Shown here: piece by piece, positions 36,124-47,055 of the stretch
Position numbering within the stretch: the stretch's first letter is position 1
Layout: each line of letters opens with the position of its first letter
Source: Rhodospirillales bacterium
Lineage (GTDB): Bacteria; Pseudomonadota; Alphaproteobacteria; Acetobacterales; Acetobacteraceae
Direction: 5' to 3'
Assembly: GCA_025352565.1 (NCBI GenBank)
Contig: JANXTF010000065.1
Coordinates: 1-64,000, forward strand
DNA length: 64,000 nucleotides
The notes under the pieces: model-generated
What the model was told of the DNA's origin: nothing
The model's input: the letters and a program-made list of their open reading frames with translations, nothing else
The model's database searches: none
Position numbers and translations under genes: made by a program

Positions 36124-37148
36124 CACACATCGCCGCATCTTCGGCTGCCCGCGTCCCCCCCCTCCCGGCCGCCAAGGCCATCACCCTGCAGTTCGGCGAC
36201 AACGCCCTGCTTCCGTTGCTGCTGGGCGATCACGACCGTCATCTGGTCAAGATCGAGCAGGGTCTCGGCGTCCGGCTGGCGTGTCGCGGCAACCGCGTGG
36301 CGATCTCAGGCGATCCGCTGCGGGTGGACGCGGCGCAAGCGGCGCTCAACGGCCTGTGGCAGCGCCTGGAACGCGGCGAGCCGGTCAGCCCCGGCGACGT
36401 GGACACCGCCATCCGCATGTCCGAGACCGACGATCCCCGCCTGCCCCTGTCCGACCTCCCCGCCATCCGCACAAGGCGGGGCGCGGTCGGCCCGCGCAGC
36501 CCCGGCCAGGCGACTTACATGGAGATGCTCGCGAAGCACGAGATGACCTTCGGCATCGGCCCCGCCGGCACCGGCAAGACCTACCTCGCGGTGGCGCAGG
36601 CGGTGGGGATGCTGCTGGCCGGCAAGGTCGACCGCATCGTGCTCTCCCGCCCCGCCGTCGAAGCCGGCGAGCGCCTCGGGTTCCTGCCCGGCGACCTGAA
36701 GGAGAAGGTCGATCCCTATCTGCGGCCCCTGTACGACGCGCTGAACGACATGATGCCCGGCGAGCAGGTGATCCGCCGCCTCGGCACCGGCGAGATCGAG
36801 GTGGCGCCCTTGGCGTTCATGCGCGGCCGCACGCTGGCGCACGCCTTCGTCATCCTGGACGAGGCGCAAAACACCACGCCGGTGCAGATGAAGATGTTCC
36901 TCACCCGCATGGGCGAAGGCACCCGCATGGTCATCACCGGCGACCTCACCCAGGTCGATCTCCCCGCCGGCACCCGCTCGGGCCTGCGCGATGCGCTCGA
37001 CACGCTGGAAGGCGTCGCCGGCATCGCCGTGTGCCGCTTCGATAAGCGCGACGTGGTCCGCCACCCGCTGGTCGCCCGCATCGTGGACGCCTACGACCAG
37101 CGTGCCACGGCGGAGAAAGAGACCCGCGCCCGAGGCAAAGCCGCATGA
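36120..37148 (+). CDS. PhoH-family ATPase
   Basis: A 342-residue protein with an N-terminal KH-like region and a C-terminal PhoH P-loop ATPase domain: Walker [18 protein letters not shown] (core 147-154), [20 protein letters not shown], and Walker [21 protein letters not shown]. PhoH-like proteins have ATP-dependent RNA roles that are still poorly defined. It starts with TTG overlapping miaB, and its stop overlaps ybeY (ATGA), matching their functional link in rRNA maturation. Confidence 0.95.
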   Translation: MTHIAASSAARVPPLPAAKAITLQFGDNALLPLLLGDHDRHLVKIEQGLGVRLACRGNRVAISGDPLRVDAAQAALNGLWQRLERGEPVSPGDVDTAIRMSETDDPRLPLSDLPAIRTRRGAVGPRSPGQATYMEMLAKHEMTFGIGPAGTGKTYLAVAQAVGMLLAGKVDRIVLSRPAVEAGERLGFLPGDLKEKVDPYLRPLYDALNDMMPGEQVIRRLGTGEIEVAPLAFMRGRTLAHAFVILDEAQNTTPVQMKMFLTRMGEGTRMVITGDLTQVDLPAGTRSGLRDALDTLEGVAGIAVCRFDKRDVVRHPLVARIVDAYDQRATAEKETRARGKAA

Positions 37149-37603
37149 CGCCGGGCGGACCTAGTCGCCCCGCCTCGGCGGGGCATCTCTCCAGCGTGCT
37201 GGTCGACGACAAATCCTGGCGCGGGCTGCGTGGCGCGCAAGCCGTGGCCCTTCGCGCCGCCCGGGCCGCCGGCGGCGCCGCCGTGGTGCTGTCCTCGGAT
37301 GCCTGCGTCAAACGCCTGAACCACCGCCATCGCGGCCAGAACAAGCCCACCAACGTGCTCACCTTCGACACCGAGATCATCCTCGCCCTCGGCACCATCC
37401 GCCGCGAGGCTGAAGCCGCCGGACGCCGCGTGTCCCATCACCTCGCCCACCTTGTCGTCCACGGCGCGCTGCATCTGCGCGGCCACGACCACCATCATCC
37501 CGGCGAGGCCCGCCGCATGGAAATGGCCGAAGCCCGCATCCTGCACCGGCTGGGCGTGCCGAACCCTTGGCGGAACCATCGCCCTTCCCGGCCCACATCA
37601 TGA
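37145..37603 (+). CDS. ybeY: Endoribonuclease YbeY, rRNA maturation factor
   Basis: Metal-dependent RNase used in 16S rRNA 3' processing and ribosome quality control. The metal site [20 protein letters not shown] holds the HGxLHLxGxDH motif, with NVLTFDTE upstream as in the family. The 152-residue length is normal. It overlaps phoH and its stop overlaps the corC start (ATGA at 37600). Confidence 0.95.
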   Translation: MTPGGPSRPASAGHLSSVLVDDKSWRGLRGAQAVALRAARAAGGAAVVLSSDACVKRLNHRHRGQNKPTNVLTFDTEIILALGTIRREAEAAGRRVSHHLAHLVVHGALHLRGHDHHHPGEARRMEMAEARILHRLGVPNPWRNHRPSRPTS

Positions 37604-38490
37604 GCGCCCTCTCCCGCGCCGGCCTGCTGCACCGCCTCAGCGGCGGCCGCTGGAAGCGCGCCCCCGAGCACAGCGTCCGCGACAGCATCGCCGAACTGGT
37701 GCAGGAGGCTGCCGACGCCGCCCACCTCCCCGGCGAACAGCCGGAGTTGGACCGCCAGGAACGCGCTCTGATCGCCAACGTGCTCCGCCTGCGCGATACC
37801 ACGGCCGACGACGTGATGATCCCGCGCGCCGATATCATCGCCATGCGGATGGATGTCTCGCTCGACGAAGCCGTCTCGCAAATCCGCCGCGAGGGCCATT
37901 CCCGCCTGCCCGTGTACCGCGAGCAGTTGGATGACATCGTCGGCATGGTGCACATCAAGGACGTGTTCGGCTACGTGGGCCGGCCGGACGAATTCCAGCT
38001 CGAAGCCGTCCTTCGCCGCCCGCTGCTGGTGGCGCCGCAAATCCCGGTGCTCGATCTGCTGCTCCAGATGCGCCAGGCGCGCATGCACCTCGCCCTCGTG
38101 GTGGACGAGTACGGCGGCATCGACGGCCTGCTGACCATCGAGGACCTGGTCGAGACCATCACCGGCGACATCTCCGACGAGCACGACGAGGTCGAAGGCC
38201 CCATGGTCACCGAACGCCCCGACGGCGCGCTCGACCTCGACGCGCGCCTCCCCGTCGCAGCCTTCGAGCAGCGCCTCGGCCAAGTGCTCACCGACGACGA
38301 GCGCCAGGCCGACATCGACACCGTTGGCGGCCTGGTGTTCACACTCGCCGGCCGCGTCCCGGCGCGCGGCGAGGTCATCGGCCACCCCTCCGGATTCGAG
38401 TTCCGCGTGCTCGACAGCGACCCCCGCCGCATCCGCCGCCTGCGCGTCCGCCGCACCCCGGCGACACCGCATGGCGAGGCGGCGGATTAA
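37600..38490 (+). CDS. CorC/HlyC-like CBS-domain protein
   Basis: A soluble 296-residue protein with two CBS domains (about 70-185; [15 protein letters not shown] and [22 protein letters not shown]) and a C-terminal CorC_HlyC / transporter-associated domain. This family is named after CorC, linked to magnesium/cobalt efflux; in bacteria without the CNNM membrane part its role is unclear. The ATG at 37600 overlaps the ybeY stop; an ATG at 37567 is also in frame. lnt, which often follows in related clusters, is absent here. Confidence 0.93.
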   Translation: MSALSRAGLLHRLSGGRWKRAPEHSVRDSIAELVQEAADAAHLPGEQPELDRQERALIANVLRLRDTTADDVMIPRADIIAMRMDVSLDEAVSQIRREGHSRLPVYREQLDDIVGMVHIKDVFGYVGRPDEFQLEAVLRRPLLVAPQIPVLDLLLQMRQARMHLALVVDEYGGIDGLLTIEDLVETITGDISDEHDEVEGPMVTERPDGALDLDARLPVAAFEQRLGQVLTDDERQADIDTVGGLVFTLAGRVPARGEVIGHPSGFEFRVLDSDPRRIRRLRVRRTPATPHGEAAD

Positions 38491-38544
38491 AGCGAAAGCA
38501 AGGACCGGCTTTCGCCGCCGCCGCGCCGCGCCACAACCACGCCC

Positions 38545-39450
38545 ATGACCCGAACGCCCCACACCCCGCGCATGGCCGTCAACGACTGGCTCATGCTCGT
38601 CATCCTCTCCGTGCTCTGGGCGGGTTCGTTCCTGTTCTACAAGGTGCTCGCCACCGAATTGCCTCCGCTCACCACCGCGTTCGGCCGCGTCGGCATCGGG
38701 GCGCTAGCCCTGCTGATGGTCCTCCGCGCGCGCAACATTCCGCGCGCGGTGCCACGCCACATGATCCCGCGTTTCTTCCTCCTGGCCGCGCTTAACAATG
38801 TCATCCCTTTCACGTTGTTCGCGTGGGCCGAAACCCGCGTCACCAGCGGCACCGCGTCCATCCTGAACGCGATGACGCCCATCTTCACCGTGTTGGTGGC
38901 GGGCCTCGTGCTCCGCACCGAGACCCTGACCGCCGCCCGTCTGGCCGGAGTGGTTTTCGGCTTCGCGGGCGTCGCCGTACTGATCGGCCCGCGCGTCCTG
39001 CTGGGCCAGGACATAGAGGGTCAGGCTGCCTGTCTGCTCGCCGCCTTCGCCTACAGCTTCGGCGTGCCCTACGGGCGCCGCCTCGCGGGCCTGCCCCCCG
39101 CGATCATCGCCACCGGCCAACTGATCGCCAGCACCATCCTGCTGCTGCCCCTCGTACTGATATTCGACGCGCCCGCCGGCCCGCCCAGCCTCAACCCAGC
39201 CGGGTGGGCCGCGCTGCTCGGCCTCGCCCTGCTCAGCACGGCGCTCGCCTACCTCATCTTCTTCCGTATCCTCGCGCGCGCCGGTGCCACCAACCTCACC
39301 TTGGTAACCTTCCTGATCCCGGTGAGCGCGCTGGCGATGGGCAGCGTGCTCCTCGGTGAGCCGGTCACCCTGGCGGCCCTCGGCGGCGTGGCATTGATCG
39401 GCGCCGGTCTCGCCGCGATCGATGGGCGGCTATTGGCGCGAAAAGGCTGA
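38545..39450 (+). CDS. EamA/DMT-family transporter
   Basis: Ten-helix drug/metabolite transporter of 301 residues built from two EamA repeats (about 12-145 and 155-295). The sequence is hydrophobic throughout, with the repeat signatures WAGSFLFYKVLA and LAYLIFFRILARAGATN. Members export amino acids, amines or metabolites; the substrate cannot be read here. It starts 54 bases after the CBS-domain gene, and may be cotranscribed; it ends 23 bases before the facing phosphatase gene. An alternative ATG is at 38572. Confidence 0.92.
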   Translation: MTRTPHTPRMAVNDWLMLVILSVLWAGSFLFYKVLATELPPLTTAFGRVGIGALALLMVLRARNIPRAVPRHMIPRFFLLAALNNVIPFTLFAWAETRVTSGTASILNAMTPIFTVLVAGLVLRTETLTAARLAGVVFGFAGVAVLIGPRVLLGQDIEGQAACLLAAFAYSFGVPYGRRLAGLPPAIIATGQLIASTILLLPLVLIFDAPAGPPSLNPAGWAALLGLALLSTALAYLIFFRILARAGATNLTLVTFLIPVSALAMGSVLLGEPVTLAALGGVALIGAGLAAIDGRLLARKG

Positions 39451-39473
39451 CGAACAGCGCGCGCAGTCGTTGC

Positions 39474-40286
39474 CTATGGGATCAAGTCCGGCAAAGACAC
39501 GGTATTGCCGTCGTCCCTCCACACCCGCCGCAAAGCCTCCGCGATCCCCGGCGCGCTTGCCAGGATCGGCGCCCCCTTCGTCGGCCCCTCCCCGCCCAGG
39601 AAATCCGAGACGAACGCCCCGGCCTCCGCCAAAATCGCGAGCCCCGCCGCCACGTCCCACAGGTTGATGTGCAGCTCGACATAGGCGTCGATCCGACCCG
39701 CCGCCACGTCGGCCAACCCCATCGCGCCGGAGCCGCCCGCGCGCATCGTGGCGCCCAGATCCATCACCGAGCCCACGAGATCGAGAAAGTCGATGTTGTC
39801 GCGCCGCGGCGACCAGCCGCATTCGATTGTCGCGCGCGACATTTCCGTGGTCTCGGCGGCACGGATCGCCACGCCGTTGAGCGTGGCCCCGGCCCCCTGC
39901 CGCGCGGCGAACACCTCGCCCAGGGCCGGCGCCACGATCACCCCCAGCAGCGGCGCGCGCTCCTCGATCAGGCCGAGCGACACGCAGAACCGCGACGCCC
40001 CGCGCGCGAAGTTCGCGGTGCCGTCGATCGGATCGACGACCCAGCGCAGCACGCCGCCTCGCGCCGCCCCCAGTTCCTCGCCCTGGAAGCCATCCTCGGG
40101 AAATGCCGCCAGGATGCGCTCCGACACGAACCGCTCCACCGCCGCATCCGCTTCGGTCAGCCAGTCCTGCACGCCCTTCAGCGTGGCCACCGGCGCACCG
40201 GGAGGCGGGCGCAGGCGCAGCGCCATCGCACCTGCCTCCCGCGTCACGGCCAACGCCACCTCCAGCCGTCGTTCCAGTGCCGTCAT
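39474..40286 (-). CDS. Inositol monophosphatase family protein
   Basis: A 270-residue Mg2+-dependent phosphatase of the IMPase/SuhB/CysQ/HisN family. Metal-site motifs: GEELGA, VDPIDGTANFARG and, near the C-terminus, WDVAAGLAILAEAGA. Substrates could be inositol phosphate, histidinol phosphate or PAP. The start ATG at 40286 overlaps the stop of the upstream ABC permease (ATGA), so it is the last gene of the ABC operon, suggesting that it acts on the imported compound. HisN activity cannot be excluded. Confidence 0.92.
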   Translation of the reverse strand: MTALERRLEVALAVTREAGAMALRLRPPPGAPVATLKGVQDWLTEADAAVERFVSERILAAFPEDGFQGEELGAARGGVLRWVVDPIDGTANFARGASRFCVSLGLIEERAPLLGVIVAPALGEVFAARQGAGATLNGVAIRAAETTEMSRATIECGWSPRRDNIDFLDLVGSVMDLGATMRAGGSGAMGLADVAAGRIDAYVELHINLWDVAAGLAILAEAGAFVSDFLGGEGPTKGAPILASAPGIAEALRRVWRDDGNTVSLPDLIP

Positions 40287-41086
40287 CGTATCCCCGCGCG
40301 CATGAAGCTGGCCACGAACTGCCGCTGAAACAGCAGGAATGCAACCAGCAGCGGGCCCGACGTCAGCAACGTCGCCGCCGTGATGATCGACCAGTCGATG
40401 CCCTGCTCGGTCGAGGCAAACACCGACAGCCCCACCGTGATCGGCCGCACCGTCACCGAATTGGTGATCACCAGAGGCCACAGGAAGTTGTTCCAGTGGT
40501 AGCTCACGGAAACGAGTCCGTAGGCGATGTAGGTCGGTTTCGCGAGCGGCACATACACCCGCCAGATGCGCGCCAGCAGCGAGCTTCCCTCGACTCGCGC
40601 CGCGTCGTCCAACTCCTGAGGCACGGTCAGAAAGGTTTGCCGCAGCAGGAAAATGCCGAACGCCGAGCCGAGATACGGCAGCGCGATGCCTATGATGCTG
40701 TCCACCAGCCCGAGCCGCGCCATGCTGCGATAATTCGCCACGAGAAGAATATCCGGCATCACCATCAGCTGCAGCAGCACGATGGCGAAGATCAGGTCAC
40801 GCCCGGGGAAACGCATCCGCGCGAACGCGAACGCGGCCGGCGTGCAGATCACGAACTGCGCCACCAGGATGATCGAGCAGAGCAGCGTGGTATTGAGGAA
40901 ATACCGCGCGAACGGCGCCGCCTGCCAGGCAAGCGCGAAGTTGTCGAGCGTGAGCGGGGCCATGATGTCGAAATGCGCCGCGTACTCGCCCGGATGGAAC
41001 GCCGTCCACACCGCATAGGCCAGCGGCAATATCCACAGCACGCCCAGCATCCACGCGCCGATGGTCTCGAGCGCCCGCGTGCTCAT
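40283..41086 (-). CDS. ABC sugar-type transporter permease (UgpE/MalG-like)
   Basis: A 267-residue inner-membrane permease with six expected helices. The cytoplasmic EAA loop is visible as QELDDAARVEGSSLLARIWR followed by VYVPLAKP. The N-terminus (MSTRALETIGAWMLGVLWIL) is the usual first helix of CUT1-type permeases. It pairs with the permease encoded just before it, whose stop overlaps its start (ATGA). Substrate unknown; the family takes sugars, polyols and glycerol-3-phosphate. Confidence 0.93.
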   Translation of the reverse strand: MSTRALETIGAWMLGVLWILPLAYAVWTAFHPGEYAAHFDIMAPLTLDNFALAWQAAPFARYFLNTTLLCSIILVAQFVICTPAAFAFARMRFPGRDLIFAIVLLQLMVMPDILLVANYRSMARLGLVDSIIGIALPYLGSAFGIFLLRQTFLTVPQELDDAARVEGSSLLARIWRVYVPLAKPTYIAYGLVSVSYHWNNFLWPLVITNSVTVRPITVGLSVFASTEQGIDWSIITAATLLTSGPLLVAFLLFQRQFVASFMRAGIR

Positions 41087-41973
41087 CGGTAATGCACCCA
41101 TCGGCCGATGATGCCGAACTGGATGACGGCGAGCACGCCCATGATCGCCAGCAGCACCACGGTCAACGTGGCGGCCATCGACGTGTCCCAGAAGCGGAAG
41201 CCCACCTCGTAGATGTAATACAATAAAAGGGTCGTCGCGTTGTCGGGGCCGCCGCGCGTCATCACCACCACATGGTCCACCAGCCGGAATCCGTTGATGA
41301 CGGCGTTCACCAGCACGAACAACGTCGTCGGCATCAGCAGCGGCCACGTCACGCGGCGGAAGAAGTTCCAGCGCGACGCACCCTCGACCGAGGCCGCCGC
41401 GCGCAGATCGGGCGGCATCGCCTGCAAAGCGGCGAGGTAGAAGATCATGAAGAACCCGGCCTCCTTCCACACCGCCACCACGATCATCGCCGGCAGCGCG
41501 GTTGCCGGGTCGCCCAGCCAGTTATGCCGGCCAAGCCCGATGAGGCGCGCGAAATCGTCGAACAGCCCGTAATCGGGCGTGAAGAAGAACAGCCAGATAT
41601 TCGCCACCGCGATCATCGGCAGCATGGTCGGCGTGAAATACGCCATGCGCAGCAAAGGCCGCCCTGGCAGCGCGCCATTCACCGCGAGCGCCATCAGCAA
41701 GGCGAGCACCACCGACACGGGAATGGTGATCGCCGCATAGACGATGTTGTTGTGCAGCGCCCGCCAGAAAACCGGGTCGTCGATCAGCGACGCATAGTTG
41801 TCGATGCCCACGAACACCGCCGGGCGGCTGCCCCTCGGCGTGGTGTACAGGCTGTCGATAATGGTGGCGATCGCGGGCCAGTGGGTAAAGCCGACCAGCA
41901 GGATGAGGGCGGGGAGGATCAGGGCCCAGGCCTGCATGGTTTCGGATCGGGCAAGGCGGGCGGATTCACCCAT
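41083..41973 (-). CDS. ABC sugar-type transporter permease (UgpA/MalF-like)
   Basis: A 296-residue inner-membrane permease. It shows the family segment MAYFTPTMLPMIAVANIWLF and the EAA loop MPPDLRAAASVEGASRWNFF, then RRVTWPLLMP. It should form a heterodimer with the second permease. 63 bases separate it from the upstream binding-protein gene, the only sizeable gap in the operon. The substrate is unknown, but similar permeases accompany UgpB-like binding proteins. Confidence 0.93.
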   Translation of the reverse strand: MGESARLARSETMQAWALILPALILLVGFTHWPAIATIIDSLYTTPRGSRPAVFVGIDNYASLIDDPVFWRALHNNIVYAAITIPVSVVLALLMALAVNGALPGRPLLRMAYFTPTMLPMIAVANIWLFFFTPDYGLFDDFARLIGLGRHNWLGDPATALPAMIVVAVWKEAGFFMIFYLAALQAMPPDLRAAASVEGASRWNFFRRVTWPLLMPTTLFVLVNAVINGFRLVDHVVVMTRGGPDNATTLLLYYIYEVGFRFWDTSMAATLTVVLLAIMGVLAVIQFGIIGRWVHYR

Positions 41974-42036
41974 CGCTTGCTGCGACCAGAATTGCGAATG
42001 CCGTAACCATGGGAGAGAGGGACCGACGAACCGGAC

Positions 42037-43323
42037 CTAACCCCGCTTGAATGGCTTCAGGATCCGCTCGGCCTCCGCCTGCGCGTCCCGCATCGCCTGA
42101 AGCGGCGCCTTGTCGCCGTTCAGGCAGGCCTGGATCTGATCGGTCAGCGCCTTCTGGATACGCTGGTTCTCGAACGTCGACAGCTCCCCGGTCGCCACCG
42201 GCAGGAACCCGCGCGCCACGCCCGCCGGCGGGAACTTTTCGACATAGGCCTTCAGCGCGGGCGTCTCCCACGCCTCCGGCCGGGTCGCGATGTAGCCCGT
42301 GCGCATGCACCAATCCGCCGCCCGCTCGGGCGTCGAGATGAAGCGGGCGAATTGCAGCGCGGCGGCACGCTGTTCGGCGTTCGCCTGCTTGAAGAAATAC
42401 AGGTTGCCGCCGCCCACCGCCGTGTGGGGCGATGCCTTGCCCGGCAGGCCCGCCACCCCGAACGGGAATTTCGCCCGATCGCGCACGTTCGTGAGATTGC
42501 CGGTCGTGTGCTGGATGATCGCGGCGTTGCCCTCGAGAAAGTCCGGCGAGAGCTGCGGCCACGCGGAGATTCCGGGCGGGGTGGCGCCGCTATCGGGCAA
42601 CGAACGCCAGAAGCTCATCGCCTCGATTGCCTCGGGCCGGGTGAAGTAGGTTTCCGTTCCCGCCTCGTTCATCAGCACGCCGCCCGCCTGGAACGTCAGC
42701 GCGCCGAACGTCCATTGCGCGTTGCCCAGATCGCTCGCCAGCTTGAAGCCCCAGCGCGAAACGCGGCCCGACGCATCCCGCCTGGTCAGTTTTCGCGCGG
42801 CGTCGGCCAGCCCTGCCCAGGTAGTCGGATAAGCCTCGGGGTCCAGCCCAGCCTCCGTGAAAGCCGCCTTGTTATAATACTGGATCGCGGTCGAACGCTG
42901 GAACGGTACCGACCATGTGCGCCCCTCCACGCGGCTATTCGCCATGAAGGCCGGGAAGAACCCCTCGATCCATTTGCGCGCCTCCGCGTCGAGCCCGATC
43001 TCCTCGAGCGAGACCAGCACATCGAGGTCCTGCAGGCTGTGCATCTCGGCCGCGAGCAGCACCGCCATCTGCGGACCCTGTCCCGCGCGGATCGCGGTCA
43101 CCGACTTGGTCAACGCGTCGCCATAGGTGCCGGCATAGACCGGCGTGACCTCGATGCCACTTTGCGTGGCGAACTCGCGGCAATAGCCGTCGATGATGTC
43201 GGGGATCGGACCGCCGACCGCGATCGGGTAGTACAGGCTCAGCTTCGGCCGGCCCTGCGCCCGTATGACCGACGGCGTTGCCAGCGCAACGCTCGCGGCC
43301 AGGAATGTACGACGATGGATCAT
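42037..43323 (-). CDS. ABC transporter substrate-binding protein 2 (UgpB-like)
   Basis: A 428-residue periplasmic binding protein. It has a Tat-like leader MIHRRTFLAASVALATPSVI and the class-1 extracellular solute-binding fold. PIAVGGPIPDIIDGY, then YNKAAFTEAGLDPEAYPTTW match UgpB-type proteins. I start at the ATG at 43323 because AGGAGAG lies seven bases before it; an ATG at 43341 overlaps the preceding stop (ATGA). It is a paralogue of the neighbour upstream: both share GGP..IIDGY, DALTK/DTLTK, QRST and FPFGVA segments. Confidence 0.93.
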   Translation of the reverse strand: MIHRRTFLAASVALATPSVIRAQGRPKLSLYYPIAVGGPIPDIIDGYCREFATQSGIEVTPVYAGTYGDALTKSVTAIRAGQGPQMAVLLAAEMHSLQDLDVLVSLEEIGLDAEARKWIEGFFPAFMANSRVEGRTWSVPFQRSTAIQYYNKAAFTEAGLDPEAYPTTWAGLADAARKLTRRDASGRVSRWGFKLASDLGNAQWTFGALTFQAGGVLMNEAGTETYFTRPEAIEAMSFWRSLPDSGATPPGISAWPQLSPDFLEGNAAIIQHTTGNLTNVRDRAKFPFGVAGLPGKASPHTAVGGGNLYFFKQANAEQRAAALQFARFISTPERAADWCMRTGYIATRPEAWETPALKAYVEKFPPAGVARGFLPVATGELSTFENQRIQKALTDQIQACLNGDKAPLQAMRDAQAEAERILKPFKRG

Positions 43324-43337
43324 GGATTCTCTCCTGT

Positions 43338-44626
43338 TCATTTCGCGTAAGGGCGCAGCAGGCGCGTCGCGGTGGCCTGTGCATCGGCCAGTGCCACCGC
43401 CGGCGTCTTGCGGCCGAGGATCGCTGCCTGCAACTCGTCGTTCAGCGCCTGCGTCACGCGCTGGTTGTCGTGCGTGGAAAACTCCGGCACCGCGTATTTC
43501 AGCTGGTCTCGCGCCACGGCGGCCTGCGGGAACGATGCGACGTAGGCCTGCATCGCCGGCGTCTCCCACGCGTCGGGGCGCACGGCGACATAGCCGGTGT
43601 CGATGCTCCATTGCGCCGCGCGCTCGGGCGTGGTCAGCCATTGCAGGAACCGCACCGATGCCACCTGCTGTGCCGGACTGGCGTCTTTGAACATGTGGAA
43701 ATTGCCGCCGCCGGTCGGGCTGCCTCGACGCTTCTGTTCCGGCAGCATCGCCACGCCGAACGGGAATTTCGCGTTGGCCTTGATGTTGGTGAGGTTGCCA
43801 GTGGTGGTCCAGATCATCGCGACCTTGCCCTCGAGGAAATCGCGCGGCGTGGTGCCCCATTCGGCGATGCCCGGCGGGTGGGCGTGCTGCACCCGGTCGA
43901 GGTCGATCCAGTACTGCAGCGCCTCCACCGCCGCCGGACTGGTGAAATCGACCTTGGTGCCGTTGGCGTTGGCAAGCTCGCCGGCCGCCTCGGCCACCAG
44001 CCCCTGGTAAAGCCAATAGGTGAAGCCGGTGCCCGGTATCTGCACGCCCCATCGCGTCACCCGCTCGCCCTCGCGCCTGGTCAGCTTGCGGGCGAACTCG
44101 GCGTGCTCCGCCCAGGTCGCCGGCGCCCGCTCGGGGTCGAGCCCGGCCTCGCGGAACGCGTCCTTGTTCCAGTACAGCACGATCGTCGAACGCTGGAACG
44201 GGATGCCCCAAATGCGCCCGTCGATCTGCCCGTTGCGCATGAACGCCGGATAGAAGCTGTCGAGCCACGCCTGGTTGTCGCGCGTCTTCGTGTCGAACGG
44301 CACGATCAATTCGTCGTCCACCAGCGAATAGGCGTCCACCGCCAGCAGCAACGCCATCTGCGGGCCGTTGCCGGCCTTGGTCGCGGTCACCGCCTTGGTC
44401 AGCGTATCGACATAGCCGCCGGCATAGACGGGCTTGATGGCGATGTCCGGGCTGGCGCGCATGAAATCGGCCGCGTAGCCGTCGATGATCCTGGTCACCG
44501 GGCCGCCCACCGCCACGGGGAAGTAGAATTCCACGCTGGTGGGGGCCTGCGCCCGCGCGATGGCCGGCATCGCGAGCCCGGCCGCGGTGGCACCAAGCAG
44601 ATGGCGGCGGGTCGGCTGCGATGTCG

Positions 44627-44630
<4 letters not shown>
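43338..44630 (-). CDS. ABC transporter substrate-binding protein 1 (UgpB-like)
   Basis: A 430-residue periplasmic binding protein with the leader RRHLLGATAAGLAMPAIARA, of Tat or Sec type. The mature part begins with FYFPVAVGGPVTRIIDGYAA and contains GIPFQRSTIVLYWNKDAF and WTTTGNLTNIKANAKFPFG, typical of UgpB-like proteins. It is a tandem paralogue of the next gene downstream. Its start overlaps the stop of the ATPase gene (ATGA). The ligand is not predictable; glycerol-3-phosphate-like or sugar compounds are plausible. Confidence 0.93.
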
Positions 44631-45700
<1,070 letters not shown>

Positions 45701-45784
45701 CATGTCCAACATCGCTGCCGCATTTCTAGTCTCGCACGAAGCCGATGGCATGTGTCAGTTCCATAACGGTTTCGGAGCCTCGGC

Positions 45785-46378
45785 ATGATGATAATCGGTC
45801 TGACGGGCGGCATCGGCATGGGCAAGTCCACCACGGCCGCCATCTTCCGTCGCGCCGGCTTCGCGGTTTTCGACGCGGACCGCGCCGTCCATGCGCTTCA
45901 GGCGCCGGGCGGCGCGGCACTGGCCGGCATCGCCGCCGTCTTTCCCGGCACCGTGCGCGGCACCCCCGCCACGCTCGACCGCGCGGCCCTGCGCGCGGCG
46001 GTGTTGGCCGACCCAGGCGCGCTCAGGCAGCTGGAAGCGATCGTCCATCCGCTGGTCCGCGCGGATGAGCGCCGGTTTCTCGCCACCGCGCGCCGGGCCC
46101 GCCGGCGCGGCGTCGTGCTCGATATTCCCCTGCTCCTGGAATCGCACGGGGAGCTCCGGGTCGATCGCGTCGTGGTCGTCTCCGCCCCGCGCCCGATCCA
46201 GATCGCCCGCGTGCTGCGGCGCGGCCAGATGAGCCTGGCGCAGATCGTGGCCGTCATCGCCCGCCAGATGCCGGACCGCGAAAAGCGTCGCCGCGCCGAT
46301 TTCGTGATACCAACGGGCCTCTCCCGTAACGAGGCGTGGCGCGCTGTCCAGCGCCTGATCGAGACATTGCCCGCATGA
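45785..46378 (+). CDS. coaE: Dephospho-CoA kinase
   Basis: Last step of coenzyme A synthesis. The 197-residue P-loop kinase has IIGLTGGIGMGKSTTAAIFR (Walker A about 8-15), FDADRAVHALQ and IVHPLVRADERRFL, plus DIPLLLESHGELRVD, all at the expected spacing. Stop overlaps the dnaQ start (ATGA). In many alphaproteobacteria coaE and dnaQ sit next to each other near the origin, as here. Confidence 0.96.
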   Translation: MMIIGLTGGIGMGKSTTAAIFRRAGFAVFDADRAVHALQAPGGAALAGIAAVFPGTVRGTPATLDRAALRAAVLADPGALRQLEAIVHPLVRADERRFLATARRARRRGVVLDIPLLLESHGELRVDRVVVVSAPRPIQIARVLRRGQMSLAQIVAVIARQMPDREKRRRADFVIPTGLSRNEAWRAVQRLIETLPA

Positions 46379-47055
46379 GCCGTTCCGTGTTGTTCGACAC
46401 CGAGACCACGGGGCTCGACCCCATGACGGGCGACCGCGTGATCGAGATCGCGGCCCTCGAACTGGTGCGCGAGCTGCCGACCGGGCGGCATTTCCACGCG
46501 CTGATCCACCCCGACCGCGACATCCCCGAAGAGACCACCCGCATCCACGGCATCACCATCGAGCATCTGCTCGGCAAGCCGCGGTTCCACGAGATCGTGG
46601 ACGAGTTGCTGGAATTCATGGGCGAGGACCGCCTGATCGCCCATAATGCGCCGTTCGATTTCGGCTTCGTCGATGCCGAACTCTCGCGTCTCGACCGGCC
46701 GCCGCTCGCGCGGACGCGCATGATCGACACGCTGGCACTGGCCAAGGCGCGCTTCCCAGGCATGCCGAACAGCCTGGATGCGCTGTGCCGCCGCTTCGGG
46801 ATCGACCTTTCGGAGCGCACCAGCCACAACGCGCTGCTCGATTGCCGGCTTCTGGCCGAGGTCTATGTCGAACTCACCGGCGGCCGCCAACGCGGGCTGG
46901 TGCTGGCAAGCAACGGGCGCGGCGGCGGTCCGCGGGTGGAATACCGCGTGGACCCCGCCCGTCGGCCACGCCCGGTGGTGCCGAGCGCCGCCGAGCTTGC
47001 GGCCCACGCCGCCTTCGTCGAACGTCTGAAAGATCCGGTCTGGATCGCCGCATGA
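46375..47055 (+). CDS. dnaQ: DNA polymerase III epsilon subunit (3'-5' exonuclease)
   Basis: Proofreading subunit of the replicase, 226 residues. Exo I FDTETTGLDP, Exo II HNAPFDFGFVDAEL and Exo III HNALLDCRLLAEVY are all intact with their Asp, Glu and His residues. The C-terminal part is rich in Arg, Pro and Gly and holds the region that would bind the alpha subunit. The ATG at 46375 overlaps coaE; its stop overlaps the sensor-kinase gene (ATGA). Confidence 0.96.
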   Translation: MSRSVLFDTETTGLDPMTGDRVIEIAALELVRELPTGRHFHALIHPDRDIPEETTRIHGITIEHLLGKPRFHEIVDELLEFMGEDRLIAHNAPFDFGFVDAELSRLDRPPLARTRMIDTLALAKARFPGMPNSLDALCRRFGIDLSERTSHNALLDCRLLAEVYVELTGGRQRGLVLASNGRGGGPRVEYRVDPARRPRPVVPSAAELAAHAAFVERLKDPVWIAA